NCBI GenBank assembly: GCA_017539265.1
Contig: JAFYHG010000013.1
Location: 1-64,000 of the forward strand
Length of the DNA: 64,000 bases
From: Alphaproteobacteria bacterium
GTDB taxonomy: Bacteria; Pseudomonadota; Alphaproteobacteria; CAAHEQ01; UBA3637
Direction: 5' to 3'
Both the position numbers and the translations under genes were made by a program. How positions within the stretch are numbered: the first letter of the stretch is position 1; the number at the start of each line of letters is the position of its first letter. The notes beneath the pieces are model-generated. The model saw only the letters and a program-made list of their open reading frames with translations. It did no database searches and was not told the DNA's origin. Shown here in pieces: positions 33,968 to 42,378 of the stretch.

Positions 33968-33996
33968 ATTATACAATAAAATTGGACAAAAGTCAA
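33968..33996 (-). promoter_or_regulatory. Near-consensus promoter of the Gly/His/Tyr-rich gene
   Basis: TTGACT at 33991-33996, 17-bp spacer and perfect TATAAT at 33968-33973 on the minus strand. Confidence 0.85.
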
Positions 33997-34035
33997 ATCT
34001 TTTTTGGATAATAAAATAATTAATATATTTTTCAA

Positions 34036-34521
34036 TTATTTACCGCTATTATAATGCGCTAAAATACGCCGTTTTTCAAGATTCCAATCCCGCTTTTTCA
34101 TTGTTTCGCGTTTATCAACCAGATTTTTACCTTGGGCAATCGCGATTTTAACCTTGGCCAAGCCTCGACTATTAAAATAAAGATCCAACGGTACAACCGT
34201 TTTTCCCTTTTTGGTAATTTCATCCCGAATGCGCTTTAATTCCTTTTTCTTTAAAAGCAATAATTTCGGGCGAGCCGCATCTTGCTCAACGAAACCACCT
34301 TTGGCACCAGCATAATCCAAAATATGCGCATTGATCAGATAAAGTCCGCCATTTTCAAAAGAGGCATAACTTTCCCCAATGGTGGCATGGCCGGCGCGCA
34401 AAGATTTTACTTCCCCGCCCGTTAAAACGATACCGGCCTCAAACGTTTCTAAGATCTCATAATTAAAATGAGCTTTACGATTAGTGGCCACCTGCCCTGT
34501 TGTTATCAGTGTCTTTGTCAT
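34036..34521 (-). CDS. smpB: SsrA-binding protein SmpB
   Basis: SmpB binds tmRNA and brings it to stalled ribosomes. The 161-residue protein has the OB-fold core (NRKAHFNYEILETFEAGIVLTGGEVKSLR), GESYASFENGGLYLINAHI, PKLLLLKKKELKRI, GLAKVKIAIAQGKNLVDKRE and a basic C-terminal tail. Its partner ssrA lies at 16.3-16.6 kb. No Shine-Dalgarno sequence precedes the ATG. The predicted -10 box ends 6 bases before the A of the ATG, so the mRNA could be leaderless. Confidence 0.97.
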   Translation of the reverse strand: MTKTLITTGQVATNRKAHFNYEILETFEAGIVLTGGEVKSLRAGHATIGESYASFENGGLYLINAHILDYAGAKGGFVEQDAARPKLLLLKKKELKRIRDEITKKGKTVVPLDLYFNSRGLAKVKIAIAQGKNLVDKRETMKKRDWNLEKRRILAHYNSGK

Positions 34522-34527
34522 GGGGTT

Positions 34528-34556
34528 ATTTTAACAAAATCACAGAAAAAAGTCAA
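34528..34556 (-). promoter_or_regulatory. Predicted smpB promoter, abutting the start codon
   Basis: TTGACT at 34551-34556, 17-bp spacer and TAAAAT at 34528-34533 on the minus strand. The expected RNA start falls on or next to the smpB ATG. Confidence 0.7.
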
Positions 34557-36174
34557 GAAGCGGTTGTAAAATCTGCCGTTCTGCCGGTGTCAAATCAGGA
34601 AAAATCCGTTCTTGAACAGCTTTGTGATAGGCACGCAGCCACTCTCTTTCCCCATCAGTCAGCAAATCAAATTGCACCAGCCGACCATCAAACGGTACCC
34701 AAAGCAGGTTTTCCAATATCAGGGTATCATCAGGGCCTGCATCCGTTAAAATCATATTTTCAAGCCTGATACCAAATTCACCGGATTTATAATAAGCAGG
34801 CTCATTGGAAAACAGCATACCGGCTTTAAGGGGCGTATCGGCTTTTTCGTAAATGGTAGGCGGAGCTTCATGAACCGCCAAATACATTCCGATACCGTGA
34901 CCCGTGGAGTGGCCGTAATCAACCCCATCGGCTCTTAAAAATGAGCGAGCTTTCAGGTCCAATTCACATGGTAAATCGCCTTTATGGACAAGGCTTGTCG
35001 CCAACGCGATATGACCTTTTAAAACCTGTGTATAACGTTTTTTCATCTCATCCGTTGGGACACCGACGCAAATCGTCCGTGTCATATCGGTTGTACCGTT
35101 TAAATAATTGCCGCCCGTATCAACCAATAAAAGAGGTGCCGAAGTAACGGCCATATTTGATTTTGGGGTGGCTTGATAATGCGCCATGGCCGCATGAGGC
35201 CCCACAGCCGCAATCGTATCAAAACTATCCCCGCGATATAAGGGGGACTCTGCCCGCAATTCCTTTAATTTTGTATCACAGGAAAGTTCATCCAATTCCG
35301 CTTTATTTCCCTCAACATATGCCAAAAACCGACATAAGACCCTACTTTCAAATAAACAGGCTTGACGAATATTTTGTTGTTCAACCTCATTTTTAACGGA
35401 TTTCATTTCTTCCACCGGATCGGGCATATCCGAAACAGTGGCAACTGCCTTTATCTTTTGGAAAACAGCCATGGGAGTCATTCGCAAGTCCAAACCGACT
35501 TTTTTGCCTTTTAGGGGGGATAAATCATCCGAAAGTTCCATAAATTTACCATTGGCAAAAACAATCAAACGTTTAAATACAACGGGATATTCCGGGACCC
35601 AGAGGCTCCGTTGATTGAGGATATATGAAACACTATCCGGCACGGTAAATACATATGCGTCTATATTTTTTTTCGTCAAATTGGCGGCAATTTTTTGAAT
35701 TTTAGATTCTGTTGTTTCACCGCAATAAGCAATATCATAATCAAAAACGGGAGCCGCCTTTTCTTTTTTTATCGGGAATAATTCGGGCCAATCCGCGGAA
35801 TTAATCGGGGTTAAATCCAATTTTTGTCCCATCAGATATGTAACCCATCCAACCGACCGTTGATCAGGGTTATAACCGATTTTAAGATTGGTCAAATTCT
35901 GAACCATCCATGAAGAGGGAAGCGTTTCCGTCGGGATTTCGAAAACTTGAAAACCCGATTCTGTTTTTGCCTGTTCCGTATAGCGGGAATCAACAAACAA
36001 CACCGCCTGATCCTGCGTGATAACGGCCAATCCGGCCGAGCCGGTAAAACCGGTCGCTTTTTCCAGTTGCTCTTTTTCGGGCGGATAATACTCCCCCAAA
36101 AATGAATCCGTTCGGGATATTACAATGGCATCTAACCGATGTTTTGATAAAAATTGGCGTATTTTTTTAATCAT
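34540..36174 (-). CDS. Xaa-Pro aminopeptidase (M24B)
   Basis: A metalloaminopeptidase releasing N-terminal residues before proline. The start at ATG 36174 overlaps the prmA stop by 4 bases; the longer open frame lies in prmA. The 544-residue protein has two N-terminal creatinase-like domains and a C-terminal pita-bread catalytic domain with metal-site regions LLVDTGGNYLNGTTDMTRTI, YGHSTGHGIGMYLAVHEAPP and NEPAYYKSGEFGIRLENM, plus a C-terminal extension. This three-domain form resembles the eukaryotic XPNPEP1 type more than short PepP. All metal ligands appear present. Confidence 0.95.
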   Translation of the reverse strand: MIKKIRQFLSKHRLDAIVISRTDSFLGEYYPPEKEQLEKATGFTGSAGLAVITQDQAVLFVDSRYTEQAKTESGFQVFEIPTETLPSSWMVQNLTNLKIGYNPDQRSVGWVTYLMGQKLDLTPINSADWPELFPIKKEKAAPVFDYDIAYCGETTESKIQKIAANLTKKNIDAYVFTVPDSVSYILNQRSLWVPEYPVVFKRLIVFANGKFMELSDDLSPLKGKKVGLDLRMTPMAVFQKIKAVATVSDMPDPVEEMKSVKNEVEQQNIRQACLFESRVLCRFLAYVEGNKAELDELSCDTKLKELRAESPLYRGDSFDTIAAVGPHAAMAHYQATPKSNMAVTSAPLLLVDTGGNYLNGTTDMTRTICVGVPTDEMKKRYTQVLKGHIALATSLVHKGDLPCELDLKARSFLRADGVDYGHSTGHGIGMYLAVHEAPPTIYEKADTPLKAGMLFSNEPAYYKSGEFGIRLENMILTDAGPDDTLILENLLWVPFDGRLVQFDLLTDGEREWLRAYHKAVQERIFPDLTPAERQILQPLLDFFL

Positions 36175-37034
36175 GACTTTTCCTTTACCATCACAAGTGT
36201 GCTCCAACCATTTACCCGATAGGATTTCAGAAATTTAAGCCCCGCTTTTTCATGGGCTTTTCTAACCCACTTTTCCTGACCGATTAAAAAGCCGGATAAA
36301 ATTGCACAGCCGTTTGGATTTAAATGCTTAACCAAATGCGGGGCCATTTCTATCAGGGGTTTGGCTAAAATATTACAAAAAATTAAATCATATTTTTTTT
36401 GAACTTCTTGGTAACCGTCACTTTGCCAAATTGTCATTTGTTTTTGAAGGCCGTTCTTTTGGGCATTCAAAATCGCCACCCGAACCGATTCGGGATCAAT
36501 ATCGACAGCATCAACAGGGGCATGATATTTTTTGGCAAAGGCCATACCTAAAATCCCCGATCCGCACCCGACATCCAAAACGGTTTTTGGAGTTCGGGTT
36601 AAATCGGACAGTGCCTCAAGACACCCGTGCGTTGTTTGATGCTCGCCGGTTCCGAATGCCGTTGCCGCATCGATTTGAAGAGTGATCTTATCCTTGGGCA
36701 GATCCCCTTTTACATGTGACCCGTAAATGTAAAAATCGCGAACTTCAATCGGGGGAAAGCCTTGGTAACTGGCCTCCAACCAATTAATATCCGGCATTTT
36801 TTTTAAGGTCAGTTTCGGCACAGATATATTTGTCCGAAGTGCCGCATTAGTTATGAGGGATTTAAGTATTCCCTTATCCGGTTCCGTTTCAAAAATAGCC
36901 TGCAATTCCCAATGGCCGGCATATTTCCCTTTTTCGATCAAGCGGGTCAAGACAGCCCCCGCCGTTTCTTCAAGAGCCATTTCAAACGTCGGAACGGCAG
37001 ATTCGGGTAAAATTAATTTAAAATCAAACGGCAT
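36171..37034 (-). CDS. prmA: Ribosomal protein L11 methyltransferase
   Basis: SAM-dependent enzyme that trimethylates ribosomal protein L11. The start at ATG 37034 follows AAAGGAG. The 287-residue protein has an N-terminal substrate domain and a Rossmann-like domain with DAATAFGTGEHQTTHGCLEAL, motif I VLDVGCGSGILGMAFAKK, VDAVDIDPESVRVAILNAQ and the FCNILAKPLIEMAP motif. This matches PrmA throughout, including the FGTGEH signature. It is the first gene of a two-gene unit with the aminopeptidase. Confidence 0.93.
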   Translation of the reverse strand: MPFDFKLILPESAVPTFEMALEETAGAVLTRLIEKGKYAGHWELQAIFETEPDKGILKSLITNAALRTNISVPKLTLKKMPDINWLEASYQGFPPIEVRDFYIYGSHVKGDLPKDKITLQIDAATAFGTGEHQTTHGCLEALSDLTRTPKTVLDVGCGSGILGMAFAKKYHAPVDAVDIDPESVRVAILNAQKNGLQKQMTIWQSDGYQEVQKKYDLIFCNILAKPLIEMAPHLVKHLNPNGCAILSGFLIGQEKWVRKAHEKAGLKFLKSYRVNGWSTLVMVKEKS

Positions 37035-37053
37035 ATTTTCTCCTTTTTTAAAA

Positions 37054-37082
37054 AGTATGGCAAAATTTTCTTTGAAACGCAA
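37054..37082 (-). promoter_or_regulatory. Possible promoter of prmA
   Basis: TTGCGT at 37077-37082, 17-bp spacer and CATACT at 37054-37059 on the minus strand, 19 bases before the ATG. Confidence 0.45.
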
Positions 37083-37142
37083 GAATTTTAGGGTTGCATG
37101 AACACTTTTTTTGTGTTAAATAAATCACCAATGGGGGTTCGT

Positions 37143-38126
37143 ATGCGCAAAAAAAAGAAATCTTTTGCTACCGTTTATGTATTGGATGGTGAAGGCAGTG
37201 CCGAAAAAAGGGCTATTGCATCATTGGTCGATTTAAAAGAATCGGGAAAAGTAACATGGATCCATTTAAACCTATCCGACCCGCGGGCGGGAAAGTGGCT
37301 TAAGAAACAATCAGAAATTAATGATTGGATTCGGGAAAACCTGACGAATCCCGAAATTTCGGATCCACGGGTTCGAATCAAACAAAATAAGTTATTATTA
37401 CTGCTGCGGACCGTCAACCGTTCTTCCCGATCCGATCCGGATGATTTGGTGTTTTTACGACTGTTCGCAACGGAAAAAATGCTGATTAGCACTTGTCGCA
37501 ATCCTACCCTTGATTTCGCGGAAATAGATGACCTTTTTGAAGATAAAGAAGGCCCCGTAAATATGAACGATTTGTTGTCTATTTTACTGGAGAATACATT
37601 GGACAGCGTTGCCGATTCCATTGAATGTATTGAAGATATCGTGGATGATTTTGAAGAAAAAATCATCATATCCAAACCGCAGGAAGGGACTTATTCCGCT
37701 TTGGCCGAAAGACTTAGGCAAGTGATTATTATTCGGCGTTTTATGATGCCCGAACGGGAAGTTTTGGATAACCTGTTGCGGCGCGGTGTCAAGTGGTTTA
37801 ATGCCGAATTTCAACAATCCGTTCGGGATAATTTTGACCGTGTGCGGCGAATCGTTGAAGATATTGACTTATTGGAAAAACGGATTCGCGTTAATCAAGA
37901 TGCCATTTCACACTTAGAGGATAAACAAACACAACGCAATACCTATATGTTGTCGGTCATTGCGGGGATATTCCTGCCACTATCGTTTCTAACGGGCGTG
38001 TTTGGGATGAATTTGGGGGGGATTCCCCTAAACGAAAGCCCCTTTGGCTTCTTGGCCGTAAACATGATTATGGTATTTATCGGCCTGTTAATTCTGTTCA
38101 TATTCAAAAAATTAAGATGGATTTAA
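37143..38126 (+). CDS. zntB: CorA-family metal transporter, ZntB-like
   Basis: A pentameric inner-membrane channel for divalent cations. The ATG at 37143 is preceded by GGGGG; ATG 37131 is possible, and 37098 lies inside a possible -35 box. The product of about 327 residues has a large cytoplasmic alpha/beta domain (WIHLNLSDPRAGKWL, FLRLFATEKMLISTCRNP), a long stalk helix, and two C-terminal membrane helices with the GMN signature (FLTGVFGMNLGGIP). The wording around GMN (GMNLGGIP) favours ZntB over CorA, but the ion, Zn or Mg, is not settled by sequence. Confidence 0.85.
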   Translation: MRKKKKSFATVYVLDGEGSAEKRAIASLVDLKESGKVTWIHLNLSDPRAGKWLKKQSEINDWIRENLTNPEISDPRVRIKQNKLLLLLRTVNRSSRSDPDDLVFLRLFATEKMLISTCRNPTLDFAEIDDLFEDKEGPVNMNDLLSILLENTLDSVADSIECIEDIVDDFEEKIIISKPQEGTYSALAERLRQVIIIRRFMMPEREVLDNLLRRGVKWFNAEFQQSVRDNFDRVRRIVEDIDLLEKRIRVNQDAISHLEDKQTQRNTYMLSVIAGIFLPLSFLTGVFGMNLGGIPLNESPFGFLAVNMIMVFIGLLILFIFKKLRWI

Positions 38127-38198
38127 AATAATACTTGCTTTTTGAAAAAAAATAGGTTAAAAGCCGAAAGCGTAATTTTTTTGTAAAGGAGATAAAAA

Positions 38199-38432
38199 AT
38201 GCCATCAGTAGTTAATGATTCTTGCGTTTTGTGCAAGTCCTGTGTTGAAGTTTGCCCCGTGGGCGCTTTCCATGATGCCGGTTCCCAAGTTGTTGTGGAT
38301 CCGAATACCTGCATCGATTGCGGCGTTTGTATTTCGGAATGCCCGCAAGGTGCGATTCAATCTTCCGATGAAGCCGATGCCAAATGGGTCGAATTCAATG
38401 CGACAAAAGCCGCGGAATGCCCGGCTGCCTAA
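38199..38432 (+). CDS. 2[4Fe-4S] ferredoxin
   Basis: A 77-residue electron carrier with two cluster motifs: CVLCKSCVEVCP (residues 9-20) and CIDCGVCISECP (about 38-49), each with a CxxCxxC...CP pattern of the clostridial type. A short C-terminal extension (DAKWVEFNATKAAECPAA) is present. It is a likely electron acceptor for the pyruvate:ferredoxin oxidoreductase at 53.5 kb, though not adjacent. The ATG follows AAAGGAG. A possible promoter with TTGCTT at 38136-38141 and a TAAAAG 17 bp further is weak. Confidence 0.95.
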   Translation: MPSVVNDSCVLCKSCVEVCPVGAFHDAGSQVVVDPNTCIDCGVCISECPQGAIQSSDEADAKWVEFNATKAAECPAA

Positions 38433-38445
38433 GGGATTAACCTTT

Positions 38446-38476
38446 CAAAAAAGACTCCGTAAGGGGTCTTTTTTTT
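38446..38476 (+). terminator. Terminator after the ferredoxin gene
   Basis: AAGACTCC / GGGGTCTT stem (one T-G pair) with loop GTAA, flanked by A and T runs. Confidence 0.9.
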
Positions 38477-38503
38477 GACTTTTGAATAAAAATAGTGTAA
38501 AAT
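38475..38503 (+). promoter_or_regulatory. Predicted sigma-70 promoter of tsaC
   Basis: TTGACT at 38475-38480, 17-bp spacer and TAAAAT at 38498-38503. The -35 begins inside the T tail of the ferredoxin terminator. Confidence 0.75.
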
Positions 38504-38522
38504 GGTGCGCAAAGGAATTTAA

Positions 38523-39473
38523 ATGACACGTATTTTTTCGGCAGATTCGGATCATATCGCACAGGCGGCCAAACTTATTCAAGACGGCCGTTTGGTTGCT
38601 TTCCCCACCGAAACCGTTTATGGCCTGGGTGCATCGGCCTATGATTCGTGCGCCGTTGCCCGTATTTTTGAAGCAAAAAACAGACCGACTTTTAACCCCC
38701 TCATTTCCCATATTGCGCATACGGATTTTCTGGGCGGTTATGCCGAAGTGGATGAACGGGTACTGGGACTGGCTAAACGATTTTGGCCGGGGCCCCTTAC
38801 TTTTGTCCTAAAACGCAAGGATATGTCGCCGGCGTTGGATTTAGCCTGTGCGGGATTACCGACCGTAACGGTGCGAATGCCCAATCATCCGGTTGCTTTA
38901 CACCTGATTGAAGCCAGTGCTGTTCCCATTGTGGCGCCTTCTGCCAATCGTTCCCAATCCATCAGTCCTACCACAGCCAAGCATGTGTGGGATAGCCTTG
39001 GGGAACGGGTGGATATGATTTTAGATGGAGGTCCCTGCGCGGTTGGTGTGGAATCCACCATTATTGATTTAACGGGGCCCCAAGTTGTTATGCTGCGTCC
39101 CGGCGGCCTTGCCAAAGAAGATATAGAAGATTTTTTAAATGAGTCCGTCTTACTTTCCGCCGGTAATCCGGATCTACCCAGTTCACCCGGGCAAATGTTA
39201 AAACACTATGCCCCCGCCCATCCTTTCCGAATTAATGTAACAATTCCGGATCCCGATGAATTTTTTATCGGCTTTGGAGGGGTAGGGCAAAATGCATCCT
39301 TAAACCTGAGCCCTACCGGCGATTTATGTGAAGCCGCCAGCCACCTGTTTGACTATCTGCATCGCGCAGATGAGCAAACGACCTTTTCAAAAATTGCCAT
39401 GGCACCCATTCCGAATCAGGGATTAGGCCTTGCAATTAATGACCGTATCCGGCGGGCATCTTACAGAAAATAA
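38523..39473 (+). CDS. tsaC: L-threonylcarbamoyladenylate synthase (Sua5 type)
   Basis: Makes threonylcarbamoyl-AMP from threonine, bicarbonate and ATP, the first step of t6A synthesis; TsaD and TsaE of the same pathway are also in the window. The 316-residue protein has the YrdC fold: LIQDGRLVAFPTETVYGLGA, FEAKNRPTFNPLISHI, RFWPGPLTFVLKR, VTVRMPNHPVALHLI, PIVAPSANRSQSISPT and GVESTIIDL. An additional C-terminal domain after SPGQMLKHYAPAHP marks the longer Sua5 form rather than short YrdC. Confidence 0.94.
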   Translation: MTRIFSADSDHIAQAAKLIQDGRLVAFPTETVYGLGASAYDSCAVARIFEAKNRPTFNPLISHIAHTDFLGGYAEVDERVLGLAKRFWPGPLTFVLKRKDMSPALDLACAGLPTVTVRMPNHPVALHLIEASAVPIVAPSANRSQSISPTTAKHVWDSLGERVDMILDGGPCAVGVESTIIDLTGPQVVMLRPGGLAKEDIEDFLNESVLLSAGNPDLPSSPGQMLKHYAPAHPFRINVTIPDPDEFFIGFGGVGQNASLNLSPTGDLCEAASHLFDYLHRADEQTTFSKIAMAPIPNQGLGLAINDRIRRASYRK

Positions 39474-39527
39474 TCCCGAGTGCATTATTTACTTGAAAAT
39501 TACGCCCGATTGGTGTAAAAGGAGCTT

Positions 39528-40772
39528 ATGTTTTCGAAAACAGAACGATTATTGGCCTTCAGGTATTTAAGATCCCGCAAAAGAACGGGGTTTGTGTCAG
39601 TTATTGCCGGATTTTCCTTTTTGGGAATTATGCTAGGGGTTGCGACCTTAATTATCGTAATGAGTGTAATGAACGGCTTTAAGGCAGAACTGATGGATAA
39701 GGTTTTAGGCCTGAACGGACAGATGGGAATTTATCCCGAATGGGGGGATAAACTTGGGGGATATCAGGATAAGGCAAAAGTATTATCGCAACTTTCGGAA
39801 ATAAAGGATATTATTCCCGTTATTGATTCGCAGGTTATGGCCTCTACCCCCAATACCAGTTCCGGTGTTTTAGTACGCGGTATGCGGGCCGAAGATTTTG
39901 AAAATCGTACTATTTTAAAGGATAACTATATCGGGGAACCTCTATCCGAATTTACCGAAGGAAACGTTATTTTAGGCTATCGTCTGGCGCACCGATTGGG
40001 TGTTCGCAGAGGGCAAAAAATCACGCTCCTTTCCCCAAAAGGAAACATCACGGCCTTTGGAACCATTCCCAAAATGAAAAGTTATCGCGTTATCGGAACC
40101 TTTAATACATCTATGTTTCAATATGATGATAACTATATTTTTATGCCGATTCAAGAGGCGCAAACTTTCTTCCAAATGGGGGATACCGTTTCGCATCTGG
40201 AGGTTTTTGTATCCGATGCACACAAGTTAGATAGCGTCATTAAGGAAGCAATGGGAGTTATCGGAACAGATGCCCTTGTCTATGACTGGCGCCATACCAA
40301 TCAGGCTTTTTTTGATGCGATAGAGGTGGAACGAAATGTCATGTTCTTAATTTTGACCCTTATCATTATCGTAGCGGCCTTTAATATGATTTCGGGATTG
40401 ATTATGTTGGTTCAGGATAAATCAAAAGATATTGCCATTTTACGCACAATGGGTTTATCGCGCGGCGGAATTCAGCGGGTATTTTTAATGTCAGGGTTAA
40501 TGGTCGGTTTTGTCGGAACTCTGGCCGGTGTGATTTTAGGTCTGGCGTTCAGTTATAATATTGATTCCATTAAAAATTGGTTAGAAGGTTTGTCGGGGCA
40601 AACATTGTTTTCGGCCGAAATTTACTTCCTCTCGCACCTGCCGGCAAAGGTGGATTTAAATGAAGTTTTGATTGTTGCGGTCATGTCGCTTGCGCTTTCA
40701 CTGCTGGCGACGCTATATCCTTCGTGGAAAGCGGGGCGGACAGATCCAGTGGAGGCCTTAAGGTATGAATAA
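39528..40772 (+). CDS. lolC: Lipoprotein-releasing ABC transporter permease LolC/E
   Basis: Inner-membrane subunit that extracts lipoproteins for transfer to LolA. The 414-residue protein starts with ERLLAFRYLRSRKRTGFVSVIAGFSFLGIMLGVATLIIVMSVMNGF (about residues 6-50), has a large periplasmic domain, and three C-terminal membrane helices with the FtsX-like region IAILRTMGLSRGGIQRVFLMSG. As in many alphaproteobacteria there is a single lolC/E-type gene here, so the permease may be a homodimer (inference). It overlaps lolD by 8 bases. Confidence 0.94.
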   Translation: MFSKTERLLAFRYLRSRKRTGFVSVIAGFSFLGIMLGVATLIIVMSVMNGFKAELMDKVLGLNGQMGIYPEWGDKLGGYQDKAKVLSQLSEIKDIIPVIDSQVMASTPNTSSGVLVRGMRAEDFENRTILKDNYIGEPLSEFTEGNVILGYRLAHRLGVRRGQKITLLSPKGNITAFGTIPKMKSYRVIGTFNTSMFQYDDNYIFMPIQEAQTFFQMGDTVSHLEVFVSDAHKLDSVIKEAMGVIGTDALVYDWRHTNQAFFDAIEVERNVMFLILTLIIIVAAFNMISGLIMLVQDKSKDIAILRTMGLSRGGIQRVFLMSGLMVGFVGTLAGVILGLAFSYNIDSIKNWLEGLSGQTLFSAEIYFLSHLPAKVDLNEVLIVAVMSLALSLLATLYPSWKAGRTDPVEALRYE

Positions 40773-41445
40773 CACTGTTTTAGAACTTCAGAAAATTGAG
40801 CGTACCTATGGAAAAGGCCCTACTGCACTAAAGGTCTTACGCGGGATAGATTTAACCATTAAAGCCGGTGAGGTAGTGGCTTTGGTGGGGCCATCGGGAT
40901 CGGGAAAATCAACCCTTTTGCATATTGCGGGGCTTTTGGATACCCCTACGAAAGGTCAAATTTTTGTTACGAAAAAAAATGCCACAAAAATGGATGATTA
41001 CGGGCGGACAATGTTACGCCGTGACACCATGGGTTTTGTGTACCAAGCGCACCTGTTGTTACCGGATTTTTCGGCGTTGGAAAATGTAATGATGCCACAA
41101 CTGATTGCCGGTAAAAGTGTGGCAGAAGCAAAAACTCGCGCCATGGAATTGTTGGACAAGGTCGGCCTAAAAAACAGGATTACACATCGATCAGGGCAAC
41201 TGTCGGGCGGGGAACAACAACGCGTTGCCATTGCACGGGCTTTGGCAAATAGACCTGCGATTCTTTTGGCCGATGAACCGACGGGGAATTTGGATCCTAA
41301 AACGGCGACAGGCGTGTTTGAAGGATTGATTAAACTGGTGCGGGAAACGGGGCTATCGGCATTGATTGCCACACACAATCCGGAACTTGCCGCACAAATG
41401 GATCGGCGGGTGAGTGTTCAAAACGGATTGCTTGTCGAAGAATAA
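40765..41445 (+). CDS. lolD: Lipoprotein-releasing ABC transporter ATPase LolD
   Basis: Cytoplasmic ATPase that powers LolC/E. The 226-residue protein has Walker A VGPSGSGKSTLLH (residues about 41-53), Q-loop VYQAHLLLPDFSALENV with the Lol-type wording, ABC signature LSGGEQQRVAIARAL, Walker B ILLADEPTGNLD and the H-loop ATHNPELA. Gene order permease then ATPase with an 8-base overlap is typical. fabI follows 10 bases after its stop. Confidence 0.96.
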   Translation: MNNTVLELQKIERTYGKGPTALKVLRGIDLTIKAGEVVALVGPSGSGKSTLLHIAGLLDTPTKGQIFVTKKNATKMDDYGRTMLRRDTMGFVYQAHLLLPDFSALENVMMPQLIAGKSVAEAKTRAMELLDKVGLKNRITHRSGQLSGGEQQRVAIARALANRPAILLADEPTGNLDPKTATGVFEGLIKLVRETGLSALIATHNPELAAQMDRRVSVQNGLLVEE

Positions 41446-41455
41446 AGGAGAAAAT

Positions 41456-42286
41456 ATGTCAGGAATTCTATCGGGAAAAAGAGGCTTAATTATGGGGGTG
41501 GCAAATGACCACTCGATTGCTTGGGGAATCGCGCAGACCCTATCGGAACAAGGGGCAGAATTGGCCTTTACATATCAAGGTGAAACACTTGAACGACGGG
41601 TAAGGCCTCTGGCTGAATCATTGGGGTCAAAACTTATTATCCCTTGTGATGTGTTGAGTAAAGAATCGATGGATAATGCTTTTCAAACCATTCAAGAAAC
41701 TTGGGGAACGATAGACTTTGTGGTGCATGCCATTGCTTTTGCAGACCGGAATGAACTAAAGGGTCGGTATGTGGACACATCGGCCGGTAATTTTTCAAAT
41801 GCAATGCTGATTTCTTGCTATTCCTTTACGGATGTCTGCCGTCGGGCGGCAAAATTGATGCCAAACGGCGGGGCGTGTTTAACCCTGACTTATCTGGGGG
41901 CGGAAAAGTATGTGCCAAACTATAATGTGATGGGGGTAGCGAAGGCGGCCCTAGAGGCCTCGGTGCGCTACATAGCCTTTGATTTAGGTGGTCAAAATAT
42001 CCGCGTCAATGCCATATCGGCAGGGCCGGTGCGCACACTGGCGGCCTCAGGCATCGGGGATTTTCGGCAAATTTTAGGCTGGGTTGAAAATAACGCCGCC
42101 CTTAACCGCAACATTACTCTAAAAGATGTCGGTGGCGCGGGGGCGTTCCTATGCAGCGATTTAGCCAGTGGTATCACAGGCGAAATCATCCATGTGGATG
42201 CCGGATATAGCCTGAATGGGATGATGAGCCTTAAAAATGCACATAAATCCGCAGAACTATTAGCAACTTTTAAAAAAGAAGAATAA
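41456..42286 (+). CDS. fabI: Enoyl-[acyl-carrier-protein] reductase FabI
   Basis: NADH-dependent reductase for the last step of fatty-acid elongation and a target of triclosan. The start at ATG 41456 (MSGILSGKRGLIMG) follows AAAGGAG. The 276-residue protein has the SDR cofactor segment GVANDHSIAWGIAQTL, the VVHAIAFADRNELKGRY region, and the FabI catalytic spacing Y-x6-K in YNVMGVAK (residues about 159-166), with LTYLGAEKYVPNY just before. These features separate it from other SDR proteins. Confidence 0.96.
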   Translation: MSGILSGKRGLIMGVANDHSIAWGIAQTLSEQGAELAFTYQGETLERRVRPLAESLGSKLIIPCDVLSKESMDNAFQTIQETWGTIDFVVHAIAFADRNELKGRYVDTSAGNFSNAMLISCYSFTDVCRRAAKLMPNGGACLTLTYLGAEKYVPNYNVMGVAKAALEASVRYIAFDLGGQNIRVNAISAGPVRTLAASGIGDFRQILGWVENNAALNRNITLKDVGGAGAFLCSDLASGITGEIIHVDAGYSLNGMMSLKNAHKSAELLATFKKEE

Positions 42287-42322
42287 AAAACATAAAAAAA
42301 TAATTTATGTGTAGGAAAAAAG

Positions 42323-42352
42323 TTGATTTTTCCCTAAATTTTATGATATCTT
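42323..42352 (+). promoter_or_regulatory. Possible promoter of the SNase-like / addAB unit
   Basis: TTGATT at 42323-42328, 18-bp spacer and TATCTT at 42347-42352, 26 bases before the ATG. Confidence 0.45.
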
Positions 42353-42378
42353 AAAAAAACAGAAAGGAGAAAATCGAT

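Noticed and set aside
37175-37675. 166-codon minus-strand frame inside the zntB-like gene
   Set aside because: It lies fully opposite a well-conserved CorA-family gene and has no promoter or recognisable product.
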